From positions 248,001 through 312,000 of the forward strand of contig PUDQ02000105.1 of assembly GCA_002964805.2 (NCBI GenBank): a DNA stretch of 64,000 bases, given 5' to 3'. This DNA is from Trametes villosa (lineage: Eukaryota; Basidiomycota; Agaricomycetes; Polyporales; Polyporaceae). The notes below the pieces were generated by a model, which was not told where the DNA came from, did no database searches, and saw only the letters and a list, made by a program, of their open reading frames with translations. Position numbers and translations under genes: made by a program. Below, piece after piece: positions 33,834 through 44,108 of this stretch (position 1 is its first letter; the number at the start of each line of letters is the position of its first letter).

Positions 33834-34571
33834 ACAGCTGCGAGACCGTGTCAGAGGGATGTGCAAGAGCCGATATGGCCTGCTCGTTTGAGTTCCTGGT
33901 TAACAAGCAACGAAAACTTGCACGGCTCTCAGGAACCTTAGCTGATCACATGACTGAATACCGTAGGAGGTTTGGTCGAATCGGTGGTTCGTTCGCCATG
34001 CAAGGCCTCGCTGTAGTTTGTTCGCTACCGGCATAAAACAGTCATATCCTTGGTCAAGCGCATTCAAGCTCTACACACCCGACATTAATATTCACCAAGT
34101 GTACCGCGTCATCGAGCGGTCTCCGGTTCCGAGAAGCTTGAGTTACCGTACAGGTGGAGGAAACACACCCACTGTGTGAATCCCTCCCACCCGCTGCCGC
34201 CGCCGAACGCACGTAATTGTCAAAACCAACGACATCTGCAGTCCACCGGGAACGGCCTTACCGGTCTGTACTTTATTACACGGAAGACATTCGCAATTGA
34301 CATTCCACTATCGCGCGCGCGCGTACCGCTCTATCTACGAGTTCCGGCGCCGCACCACATATTAGGTCCAGATTGTACTGCGTACTTATGGTGTGCGAAG
34401 AAGTAAGTCCCTCGCGCCCCCGCCCTCCGCCTGCGCCGCCGGCACGGCCGCCGCGCCGACAACGGCAGGGCGCCAGACAGGGGCGGGGATCCGCCCAGGA
34501 GCATACTAAAACAGGCAAAAATACAAGCACCGGGGGTAAAGATCGTCCGCAAAGAGTCGTGAATGTACACG
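33834..34571. other. Intergenic gap, unknown gene promoter and CNOT9 3' flank
   Basis: This 738-bp gap lies between two minus-strand genes. It has a C-rich stretch at 34411-34445, near the end of the upstream CNOT9 gene. No coding or RNA feature is supported. Confidence 0.45.
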
Positions 34572-35867
34572 TTACTGCTCGTTGAGGTTGTTGAGCAGGG
34601 TCGTCAGACAGCGCTTCGTCACCATGTCGCCCTGCGCGCGCGGTGAGCACCCTGCGAAAGGAAGCGGAAGCGGGCGGACGCGTACCTTGAGCAACGCGTT
34701 GAATGTGTTGTCACGCAGCGGCTCCGGCAGGCAGGCCCTGAGCGCCTCGCGAGCCCTGGTACGCGAGAGGTCAGATCGGGAAAAATGGACGCTTAGCAGC
34801 CGAGAGACTCACCTCAGGTTGTCGCTCAACCGCAGGTAGCAGCGTACGACGTGCTTGAGAAGGCGCACGGCCTGCGTCTCCACGAGCTGGTTGACCATGT
34901 TGCTCAGGACGGTCCCCACGGCGTAGAAGCGCTCGTAAGTGTGGCAGATGTATGTGAGGCCAGTCTCGTCAAGGAGGATCTTCTGCACGATGAAGATGGC
35001 GACCGTCTTGGACAGCTCGGAGCCAGTCTCCATGATCCGGAGGCACAGCGGGATGATCTCGGTGGATAGGAGGAAGTGAATGACGGTGGTATTGTCGTTT
35101 TGCTGGGTGGCACGCTATTAGGACACGTTCGGGTGGCGTGGGGTGTTCATGGGAGGACTGACCTTGACCAGCGCGCCGATGACGCCGAGCGAGGTCAGGC
35201 GGAGGTATTCGAACGGACGAGTTTTGGAGGTAGTGTTCAAGAAGGGGTATAAGAAGAGAGGGATATGAGCTGCGGCATAGTGAGTACGGAGCTTCGGCAA
35301 GAGTGAACAATGCTGAGACATACCGTTGAGGAATAGCTGACGAGTCTCTGGATGGGAAGCTACACATTGGAGGAGAGCGAGGGCATTGCAGACGCGATTT
35401 GATACATGGGCGGTGAGATTAGGGGGGGATAATAGGGGATAAACAGAGACGATTTCCTGAATGAGTGCGGGCATGATACCTGTGTGTATGGCAATCGTGG
35501 TCAGCAACACACACAAGTTACATGTATAGGTGAACGCACCAAAGGAGTGCCACAAGACCAGGGCGAGGTCGTCGTACTGCTCGCGCTTCTTGCTCAGCTC
35601 GAGCAGCGCGCTCTCACGCGAGTCCGCATTGAGCAGGTCGATGACGAGGGCATAGATCTTGTTCTCCTCGCTCACGCTCAGCGGCGGGTTGGGCGCGTTG
35701 CCGGGGAGGAACACGCCCTGGTGCGGGGTAGGGTGCGCGAGGGGCGGGAGGCCGCTCGTTCCGGGGGAGTCGGGGAACGCCTGGACGCCGCGCTGGTAGG
35801 GGTTGTACTGGAGGTTGTGCTGCATGTAGGACACCGGTTTGGGCGAGATGAGCCCCGCCATGGGCAT
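34572..35867 (-). CDS. CAF40: CCR4-NOT complex subunit CNOT9 / Caf40 (Rcd1 family)
   Basis: Armadillo-repeat subunit of the CCR4-NOT deadenylase, which links the NOT module to RNA-binding partners in mRNA decay and translational repression. Several exons join between 35867 and the TAA at 34572. The short N-terminus ([11 protein letters not shown], then a Pro/Gly/Gln stretch) precedes the highly conserved core [129 protein letters not shown] and [15 protein letters not shown]. The last exon reads [19 protein letters not shown] and ends at TAA. The core is close to invariant across eukaryotes, so the call is secure. The N-terminal start is the first ATG of the open frame at 35867 and could lie upstream. 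Confidence 0.96.
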
Positions 35868-36377
35868 GGGGAGCGGGGACAGCGCAGACGACGCGGGCGA
35901 CGGCGACGAGACAGCCGGGAACGATGGCGGGGACGGCGAGCACGAAGGAGAATGAGAAACAGGTCCCGCTCACTAGACGCCCATAGCACACGCACTCGGC
36001 GCTTGTCTCGGTGCCTCGCTTATGTCATCCAACATTCAAGTTGCCGCCGGCTGCAGGCTGTGGCAGACCACGAACATGAAAACTTGGAGAACCCCGGGAG
36101 CCTCTCATTCGTGCTCGAGAGGGCAGGTACTCAGAAGGGACAGGAAAAATCTATATGTCCGTGCAGAAAGTCGCAGAGTCCATAACGAAAGCACATCTAA
36201 AGAAGAATCTATATCTATCATTCACCTCGGAGGAACCACCGTTGCGCGAGGAAGGCCGCCTAAAGGATCAGGAGGGGATCTCGGTGACAGTGGTGCCATG
36301 ACCAGGGCAATCTGCTGCGAAGCCTTCAGCAGGCAGGAACGGTGAGCGGGATCTTGACAGTCCTCTGAGCAAGCCAG
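35868..36377. other. Intergenic gap, CNOT9 promoter and L-serine dehydratase 3' flank
   Basis: This 510-bp gap lies between two minus-strand genes. Pyrimidine-rich minus-strand sequence lies directly upstream of the CNOT9 start. Nothing else was recognised. Confidence 0.45.
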
Positions 36378-39300
36378 TCAGTATGTGAGAATCACCGACG
36401 AGCTTCCCGGTCGACGTACGGCCAGACCCTTCAGATTGAAAGCGAGATAGCGTCAGTTTAACGATGCTCATGCGCTCAGGGCGGGGTGCGGCGTACCGAT
36501 AGGCTCGTCTCCTTGTACTTCACGCTCATATCCGCCGCGGTCAGCCGCATCGCCTCGATAGCCTCGTCGAGCGTGACACTGTACACGTTCTGGCTCGCCA
36601 TCGATAGTTGTGCGGCCGTGACGGCCTTGACGGCTACGCAGACATGATCAGCACTGGCATTCACGTACTAGTCCGCGGGCCTGGCCGCGAAACGCACCTC
36701 CCAAACTGTTCCGCTCCTAGGGTACCGCGCCGCAGGGGATCGCCGTTAGCACACTGCAGTCACCGACCGGGATCCATGACAGGGGGTACGCACAATGCAT
36801 GGGACCTGCACCAGCCCGTCGATAGGATCGCACGTCAAGCCGAGGTTGTGTTCTATCCACCAGCGTCCAGGGTCACCACGGTCAGCATCACACGCCGACT
36901 GTATTGAGCAGGGCAGACACCCTGACCTATGCCAATCTCGGCCGCTTGCAGGACTGTCTCCGGCGATGCTGCGGCGGGCAGCGTGTGAGACACCAACCAT
37001 CAGTCGGGCTAGCATCGAGAAGCACGACGTACCACCCATGCACGCGGCGAACCCCGCGCTCGCCATCGAGCATGCAACTACGGCAGATGGTCAATGAAAT
37101 AGACTCATCCCGGTCTGCGGGGGCAACGCACCTCCGACCTCGGCCTGGCACCCACCCTCCGCGGCCGAGATGGTGCTTCCTCGTTTGAACAACATGCCGA
37201 CAGCCTGATGGAATCCAGATATGAACACGAATTTGACGTCTACATGAGACGTGGAGACGCACCGATGCGGTGAGCAGGAACGTTACCACGGACTTCTCCG
37301 GGTCATCACTGACAAACTACATGGATGCACGAGGGAAAACGTCTTGAATATCCACGCTTTTCATCCGTCACCGAGTCACGCACCTCGACAATGTACTTGA
37401 GCACGGCGGGGATGACGCCCGCCGCGCCATTCGTGGGCGATGTGACAATCCGGCCGCCGCTCGCGTTGACCTCGTTGACCGCTATGGCGTAACACGACAG
37501 AAAGTCCATCGCCGGGATCATCGTCTTGCGCTATTCGAGCGCCGCACTCAGTTAGCCTCAGTTGACCTCCGACGGCCGGGGACTTACTGGAGGCATCGGC
37601 GTCACAGGGTGATCCAGGGTACCAATGACACGGGTGGGGCGCGACGCAGAGATCCTATTCCCCGCGCCCACCCCATGTCCGTTCCCAAACTCAGGCTCTG
37701 CGCCCCAAGTCGAGCCGCCGAACCCGTCGGGGGCATCAATGCGCCCCGCGGTCATCGACGAGCCCGCGCCAATCTGCTGCAGGTGAGGAGAGGCGAGACC
37801 GGGGTAGAACCTGCAAAACACACATGTTGCGGCGTTAAGTCTTGCGTCTGCACTCCGAGGAATGCGTGAAATGAAGAGCGTGTACGTACCCGCGCATGAG
37901 GCGGCGGTAGAGCATGGGCGCGCGCCTACGCAGGCCCAGCCTGCCTGGGAGCTTCTCCTCCGCTGAGGAGACTCCCGTGCGTATGCAGTCGTCCATAACG
38001 CTCCATATGCGCATAAGCTACAGCTCCGCGTCAGCATGCGTAGGTCCGCGAGGGCCAGGCCCGCAAAAGCCTGGATGATCAACAGCGCGAGGAAGGGGTA
38101 ATGTGGAGAAAGACAGGGGAGAAGGAATCAAAGAGGAAGTAGGGCAGAAAAGGGGCACCTTCTCGTGTATGTCCTCGTGCGAGTACCCGAAGTGCAGCTC
38201 ATTGTCGTACACGATCTGGGCGATGGTCATCTAGGCCGCGGGCGCACGCAATGCGGTCAGCGAGCCGGCCTCAGTCTCCATGGCAATCGAAGCCCCGCCG
38301 CACGAGAATAGCGGCGGCGGGGACTCGACGTGCCGCGCGATGTACGTACGTTGTGCTTCTTCGTCAGCGCAAGAAGGCTATCGCCCGTCTGGCAGCGTGC
38401 ACAGCGCCCTGTCAGCCTCCATCTCCGCGCACTCGGAATCGCCTCGGGTGACGTACGACGAACGGGTACGGGGGCTGAATGGGGTCTGGAGCCTCCGGCG
38501 GCGCCCCAGGGGTCGGGTCGGCGCTGTGCGACTGCTGCAGCCGCGCGCCGTGCACGACGCTCTTGTCCACGCCCTTGTAGAACAGGTTCTCGTCCACTAT
38601 CGCCGCCGCGTGAGCCCTCTGTCCGGCCATGAGCGGGCGCGCCCACCTTTCGTCTTCTCGTTCACGACGAACCCGCCGCCGACGCTGATATGGACATATT
38701 GCACGCGGTCAGTCACTCATTTACGCTTTCCCCGCCTTGCCCCCCCATTTTCCGGGGCATCCCCGGGCGTGCATGCTTACCTGAAGTACTCGTTCGTCGC
38801 GAGCAGGTCCCCGTCCTCGCCGAACGCTGAGAAGCGCATGCCGTTGGGATGCGTCTTCAGAACCTGATCCCAGCGCCACACCATATCGCGGTCCATGTCG
38901 TACGTGATGTGGTGGCGGCCGCCCAGAAGGAGGACCTTGTTCTCGAGGATGGCGGCATACCGCGACGGGATCGTGCCCGTGTCGATCGTCTCGGGATCAG
39001 AGCCTAGGGAGATGCACAGTATCAGCGCACAGCGCCCACAGCGCTCGGAAGCAGTATGGGTGTGACCTTCGAGTCCCAGAAGAATGGCTTGTGGCGTATG
39101 GTGACTACGTCGCAGGGAGACGATCAGACAGGACGTGCAATATGAACGCAGGAGTGCTGTACCCTTTTCCTGTAAGGAGAATGTTCGATTAGCATACAAT
39201 GGAATGGGCGTCGTAAGCAGTCATTACATACCTGTTGCTGCGAGGGATCCATATCTGCACGCTATGAGCAAGATTCTGCTAAGATGTGAATTGGGGTTTG

Positions 39301-39849
39301 TTGTCCTTACAGGGATATCTTCACGGTCTTGACCTGACAACGACAAGTCAAGTATTAGTCCGCTCGTGAAGCGGACTTAGGAGTACCTTCTCAAGCAGGC
39401 CGAGGGCCTCCAAGTCGCCTATGAAGATCTTCCCCGCCCGCATGGGGCCAACCGTATGCGACGAACTTGGACCAACTACACGCCACAAATGAACGGCCAA
39501 TCCGGCACGTCGGAATTGTCACGCGAAGGGCAAACATACCTCCGATACTGAACAGGTCGAACGTAGAGATGACCGCATGCTCGTGCTGTTGCTCGTGCGA
39601 GCCCACTGCGGTTGACTCTCCTGCAGGAATAACGTCTCCATCTTCGTCTTCCTTGGGACGTCGCAGTCCCGCATTGGGGTCGTCGTTGCGCCTAACGGCT
39701 GAAGCTACGAGGTGGCGCGTACCGGGGATCGTCCCTCCGACAAAGACACGTCCGCAAGTTGGCCTGGGACCGCGCAAACTGGATGTACGCGCGAGTAGGT
39801 GTGACGCCACCGCGCGTCGCGTGAGATGGAGGCGGGTCGCTGCTAGCAT
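36378..39849 (-). CDS. [4Fe-4S] L-serine dehydratase (L-serine ammonia-lyase, bacterial SdaA type)
   Basis: Converts L-serine to pyruvate and ammonia with an iron-sulfur cluster, unlike the PLP-dependent yeast Cha1. The N-terminus ([20 protein letters not shown], Arg-rich, no acids) looks like a mitochondrial presequence. The beta domain follows with [20 protein letters not shown] and [19 protein letters not shown], then the linker and alpha domain: [91 protein letters not shown] and [15 protein letters not shown]. The three cluster cysteines expected from bacterial structures lie in [16 protein letters not shown] and VPCIER. The gene has over a dozen exons. One is 7 nt (39163-39169, encoding the centre of ATGKGHH) and one is 19 nt (36698-36716). 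The last intron ends in AAG. The SET gene is divergent, 493 bp away. All key residues seen are intact. Confidence 0.93.
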
Positions 39850-40342
39850 TGTCGAGATGAGGCGCCGCGTGTGACTACCTTCCGCCAGACGTCTTCCCGC
39901 TGCCTAGTCTCTTCCGAACTTGCGTGGAGGTGTTATCGGACAACGAGGGAGGATGTGAGGCGATATCCGTGCATTCTCGAGATGGTCATTCGCTCCGGAG
40001 CTTGTCACCGCGCCAACCGCCGCCCGCGCCCTGAAACAAATTCGTAGACCCTAACCCTAAATCAGGTTTCCCCCACCCGCCCGCATGTGATCGCGGCGCG
40101 CGCGAGATCATTTTTTATCGGGTCGCGGACGCGTCGGTCTTCTCAGATCCAGCTGCTAGATCGCCTTGTAGCTTGCTGCTCGTCCTCTAACCTCTGTATG
40201 ATACTTTTTCTAGCACTGGACTTTGAGCTGTGAATCCAACTCGCGATTGGGTATCTTTGATCGTCTTCGACATTTGAGCGGCGACAGGTTGCTCCTCTGA
40301 TCACCGTTTCCAAATCTCACAACCATCCGCCCCCCCCCCACC
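39850..40342. promoter_or_regulatory. Divergent promoter, L-serine dehydratase / SET protein, with telomere-like motif
   Basis: The 493 bp between two divergent starts contain ccctaaccctaaa at 40049-40061, two units of the CCCTAA telomeric repeat. The AAACCCTAA-like telo-box is a known promoter element in other eukaryotes. A CT-rich tract with eight or more C residues immediately precedes the SET ATG. Shared control is an inference from the arrangement. Confidence 0.45.
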
Positions 40343-41690
40343 ATGGCCATCCCACCCATCCCTGCTTCGCAGGATCCCGCCCACCTCCATATCCGCACCG
40401 ACCCTCATTCAGGTCGCAAATATCACGCCTCAGCCGCGCTTCCCGAGAGCACGGACCTCCTAGGGCGCTGCACACCCTACTCCTACACGATCTGGAAACG
40501 CTTCCGCAACGAAGTTTGCGCCGAATGCTGGCGCTACGAGGGTGGCCGGCGAACCTTCCTCACCCGGCGCGACGACGAGGGTCTCGACGCGCGGATGCCC
40601 AGCACCAGCGGAGATGCCCAGAGCCATCAGAGATCGAGCACCGCAGCGGGACTCTGGTTTTGCGGCGCGCGCTGCCAGGGCGAGTGGGTGGCCAGAGAAG
40701 GCGTCGAGGCTGTAGATCTTCTCAGGCAGCTCGAAGCCGCGCGGAAGAAGAAGGCACAGCCTAAACCCAAATCGAACGCTAGTGAGCAGGACACGGCAGA
40801 GGAGGCTGAGATATCGAAGGAAGTCGCGGAGCGGGCGTGGGACGCGGTGCGCGAGAGGGAGCGGTCGCCGAAGGAGGTGCGGAAGTGGCGGACGCTGCAG
40901 CTCGAGGACTACGAGGCGGACATGGCCAGATACGTGCTGCTTGCGCTACACAGGTACCACCGCGAGCAATGCAGCGATCCTTCGACATTACGGCACGCGT
41001 CTGGTGGGACAGCGAGTGACGGAAGCAGCGGAGAGCCGCACGCGCCCGAATGGCAGACGTTCGCGTCTCTCCAGGCGAACGAGCTGCAGCTGCTGAAAGC
41101 CTGCCCCCAGATCCTAGAGCACCAGACCCGGATCTATCAGCTCCTGAGGGGCCTCTTCGGCTCGCACGCCGCGCAACGCAGCAGCCTGCCTTCGTCTTCG
41201 CGAAGCAGCTCTGTCCCCGCTGTCGCCGATAACGCCCGGACGCGAGCTCCAGCGGACGGGGACGTGGATAGACCCGAGCGGCCGCAGCTTGCCGACCTCA
41301 TCACGATCGCGAACGTCCGCACCATCTTGGGCGTCGACCCGGGGAACGCGTTCGGGATCTGGGAGGTGCCGCTCATGCAGGAAAGCGAATGCCTGGGCTT
41401 CGCGCTCTACCCCGTACCGTCGTTCTTCAATCATCGTGAGTCCGCATATATGCACTCACCCGATGCACTTCTGATCGGTGACAGACTGCGCGGCGAATGT
41501 GTGCAAGGAGCGGGATGGCCGTGGGCTGCGGTTCCTGACGACACGCGCGGTCGAGGCGGGGGAGGAGCTCTGCATCAGCTATGGGCACGTCGAGGAGATG
41601 GACTGGGCGACGCGGCAGAAGGAGCTCCTAGAGGGGTGGTATTTTGAGTGCAGGTGTAGCCGCTGTACGGCGGAGGCACCTACTCAGTGA
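40343..41690 (+). CDS. SET-domain protein with degenerate MYND-like zinc motif (Set6/SMYD-like)
   Basis: Putative protein lysine methyltransferase of the split-SET class. Two exons (40343-41435 and 41485-41690; 49-nt intron) give 432 residues. The N-terminus has HASAALPESTDLLG, resembling the start of SMYD SET domains. A cysteine-rich module (CAECWRYEGG, then WFCGARCQGEW) fits part of a MYND finger but is stretched by a Ser/Asp-rich insert. A charged helical region follows. The catalytic half has NAFGIWEVP, FALYPVPSFFNH, CAANV, RFLTTRAVEAGEELCISYG and the post-SET cysteines YFECRCSRC. The exon junction makes the NHxC motif NHHC rather than the usual NHSC, which would affect the cofactor pocket. 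Substrates are unknown and activity is not assured. The 3' end of this gene resembles a decayed copy 0.6 kb downstream. Confidence 0.88.
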
Positions 41691-44108
41691 AGTAACCGTG
41701 TGAGCGGAAACCTCCCCGGGAGCCGCGCAAGGGTCACGAGGACTTGGGCAGATGACAACTCGAGGAAGTAAACAAGAGTAGTATGCATCGTAGAAAGTTA
41801 GAGATTTGGGCGTACGTGTAATATCATAGGACGTGGTGACATACGTGTATTAATACGTCGTGAGTTCAATGTGTGGCTATAAGTCTATGCATGGTTCAAA
41901 CATTGGAGTAGGTTGACTGTGTGACGAGGCGACGAGGTGATTGTGTTCGGTGCACTTTGACTAGTAATGCCCTTGAAGACGACATGAACGCGCTCACAAA
42001 GACACTTGGTGCGAGCGAATAGCGAGGTTAAAACCCTGAATTAAGGGCACTCAAATGACCACCACTCACCTATTCCAAGTGCGCTGCCGGTGCGTGATCA
42101 CCCTGCAAGTTACTAGGGATCAACTAGGAACATGTAGAAGTACCTACAGCACAAGGTTATGTTCATCCAGGTTCGCCCGAGAGGCGTTCTGGCCAGAGGA
42201 TTTTACGGACTTTATGCTGCTTAACTATTCTTGAAGTTAGTCGCCCCCAAATATACAGTGGGCCAAGCCACCTCTGTACGGCAGAGGCAGCTACTTCGTG
42301 GAGACCCTGTGCGAGGATGGACTTCGGGGCCTGCAGTAGTGTAATGGTCACGAGGCATGGTGGGCAACCTAAGGAATAGCCGGCTCACGCTGGAGTGGCT
42401 TGTATGTATGCGTGGTATCCCGGGACACATAGACGTACGGGTCTCGAGGGGAATATTCGGGGTGGCTTTAAACGTTGCATGAGTCTTGTCAATGCGGCGA
42501 GCCTAGTCAGATAGTCACAACGTACGCAAGTCCAGTAGTAACTCCAGTTTCTGTAGGATCGGCGATCGTTGTCTGAGAGGTTCGGGATCGAGGCTTTTGA
42601 GAAAAGGGACAGATACGCCGCCTGAAGCCTGAGCATTCTGTTGGAAGGAACAAGGAAGTGATTACCTAGGTCAGAGGACATTCAATAACACCCACGGTAT
42701 GACTGTCGGCGAGTGACCGACATCACCACTGGTCCGGCGGTGGGCCCAACCAGGAACATGCAGGATGCTTTACGGGGCTATGTTCAGATCTAAGGTGCCT
42801 GCCGATAGCTCGAAGATCTGATCAAGGCTATAGCTGTTGAGTCGACTCGTGAAATAGCCCTGAGAGTAAGCACAGATGAACGAGAACGGCGGATACGGAG
42901 AAGAAGGGCTTGACTCGCCGCTTCGTGGGGTCCTGGTGCCGAAGTACACATGCAAATCGCGTATAGATGTAGCCGAGCGAGGTACTCACATGGCCAACTG
43001 CACGCTGCTCGGATGCGGGGTAGAGTTACGGTTACGAACGCCAAGCGGGCACGCTGTGTGCAAGCCGTGGAGCGTAGCGAAGCCAGGAGGGCTCTAAGAT
43101 GCGTGCGCAGCGAACGTGAGTTGATTTACGACCCTACGCGCGCAGCGCACCCCCGAGATGAGGAGGAAGCCTGTACGTACACGACATCGACGCCCTCAAT
43201 GCAGCGTCGAACGCCCGCGCATCAGATTCAATCATTACACCGCAGGACGGCCACCGTGATTGGCTGATGTCGAGGAGCATCCGCGCTGGCCGAGGGCGGT
43301 GAACGCGGTCTGGCAGCGGCGAAAGGGCGCACTGACGGCAGGGAGACGAGCTTCGCTGCGCGCATATGCGATCGATGGCCACGCGTGCGTATGCATTGCA
43401 CGGAAGGGTTCTTCTCCGTCGAAGCCGTGCCTTGTGTGGATAAGGCGGCGGGCGAAGGCCAGGCATCGCGCGACGCCGCGTCGACGCGGAGAGGGGTGAA
43501 ATGTGTTTCCAAGTTGCGCCAGAATCGGGCAGGTGCAAGCCAGGGGCGCCGGGCCCGGTGGTGATGGTTCCCATACACCGCGAGTCAGCGCGTCCGACGG
43601 GGGCTCGGAGTGGTCACTTGAGCAGCTGAGGTGAGCATACAGCGGACGTCCCTCGCGCGCAGGCGATGGGGAGATGAGAGGGGGAAGAAAGCGAAATGAA
43701 GCGGATCGTTGCTGGCTGACGGTGAACGGCAACAGCTTAAGCAACAACGCGTTGTGGCACTCGAGGCCGAATCGCGCGCGGGCGCTTGTATGCAATCAGG
43801 CCAACTCAGGAATCGTAGGACGACCTCGGCTATTCCGCCTCCATCATTTCCTCTCCCTCTTTCCCTCTCCCCCTCTCCGACACGAACCCGTTTCTTGTTC
43901 TGGCTTGCTACACGGTCTTTTCTCTCCCCGCAAACGGCCCTGCAGCAGCCTCTGCACAAACTCTGAAACGAAAATAGTCACAATAAACCTGCCGAACCAT
44001 CCGCCAACCGTTGCATCTCTCTGCACGCGCACAATTTCTCTTATACGCCCTACACGCCCCTCTGCTGTCGCCACACCGCCTTGACTGCCTAGCCGGTCTT
44101 CGTGAGCT
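41691..44108. other. Intergenic region, SET gene to RhoGAP, with decayed duplication
   Basis: A 2.4-kb gene-free region. It holds a decayed copy of the SET gene's 3' end (from about 42255) and further matches at about the same offset (42122-42165 with 42748-42786). The last 300 bp upstream of 44109 are pyrimidine-rich with runs of ccctctccc and form a plausible RhoGAP promoter and 5' UTR. Other short ORFs show no family motif. Confidence 0.5.
42255..42370 (+). pseudogene. Decayed partial copy of the SET gene 3' end
   Basis: Bases 42274-42295 match 41663-41684, the last coding bases of the SET gene, at 20 of 22 positions. A weaker match continues through the stop region and on to a second shared gtcacgagg. 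The copy has no open SET frame. The offset is 611 bp. The homology is too short to prove more than a partial, old duplication. Confidence 0.45.
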
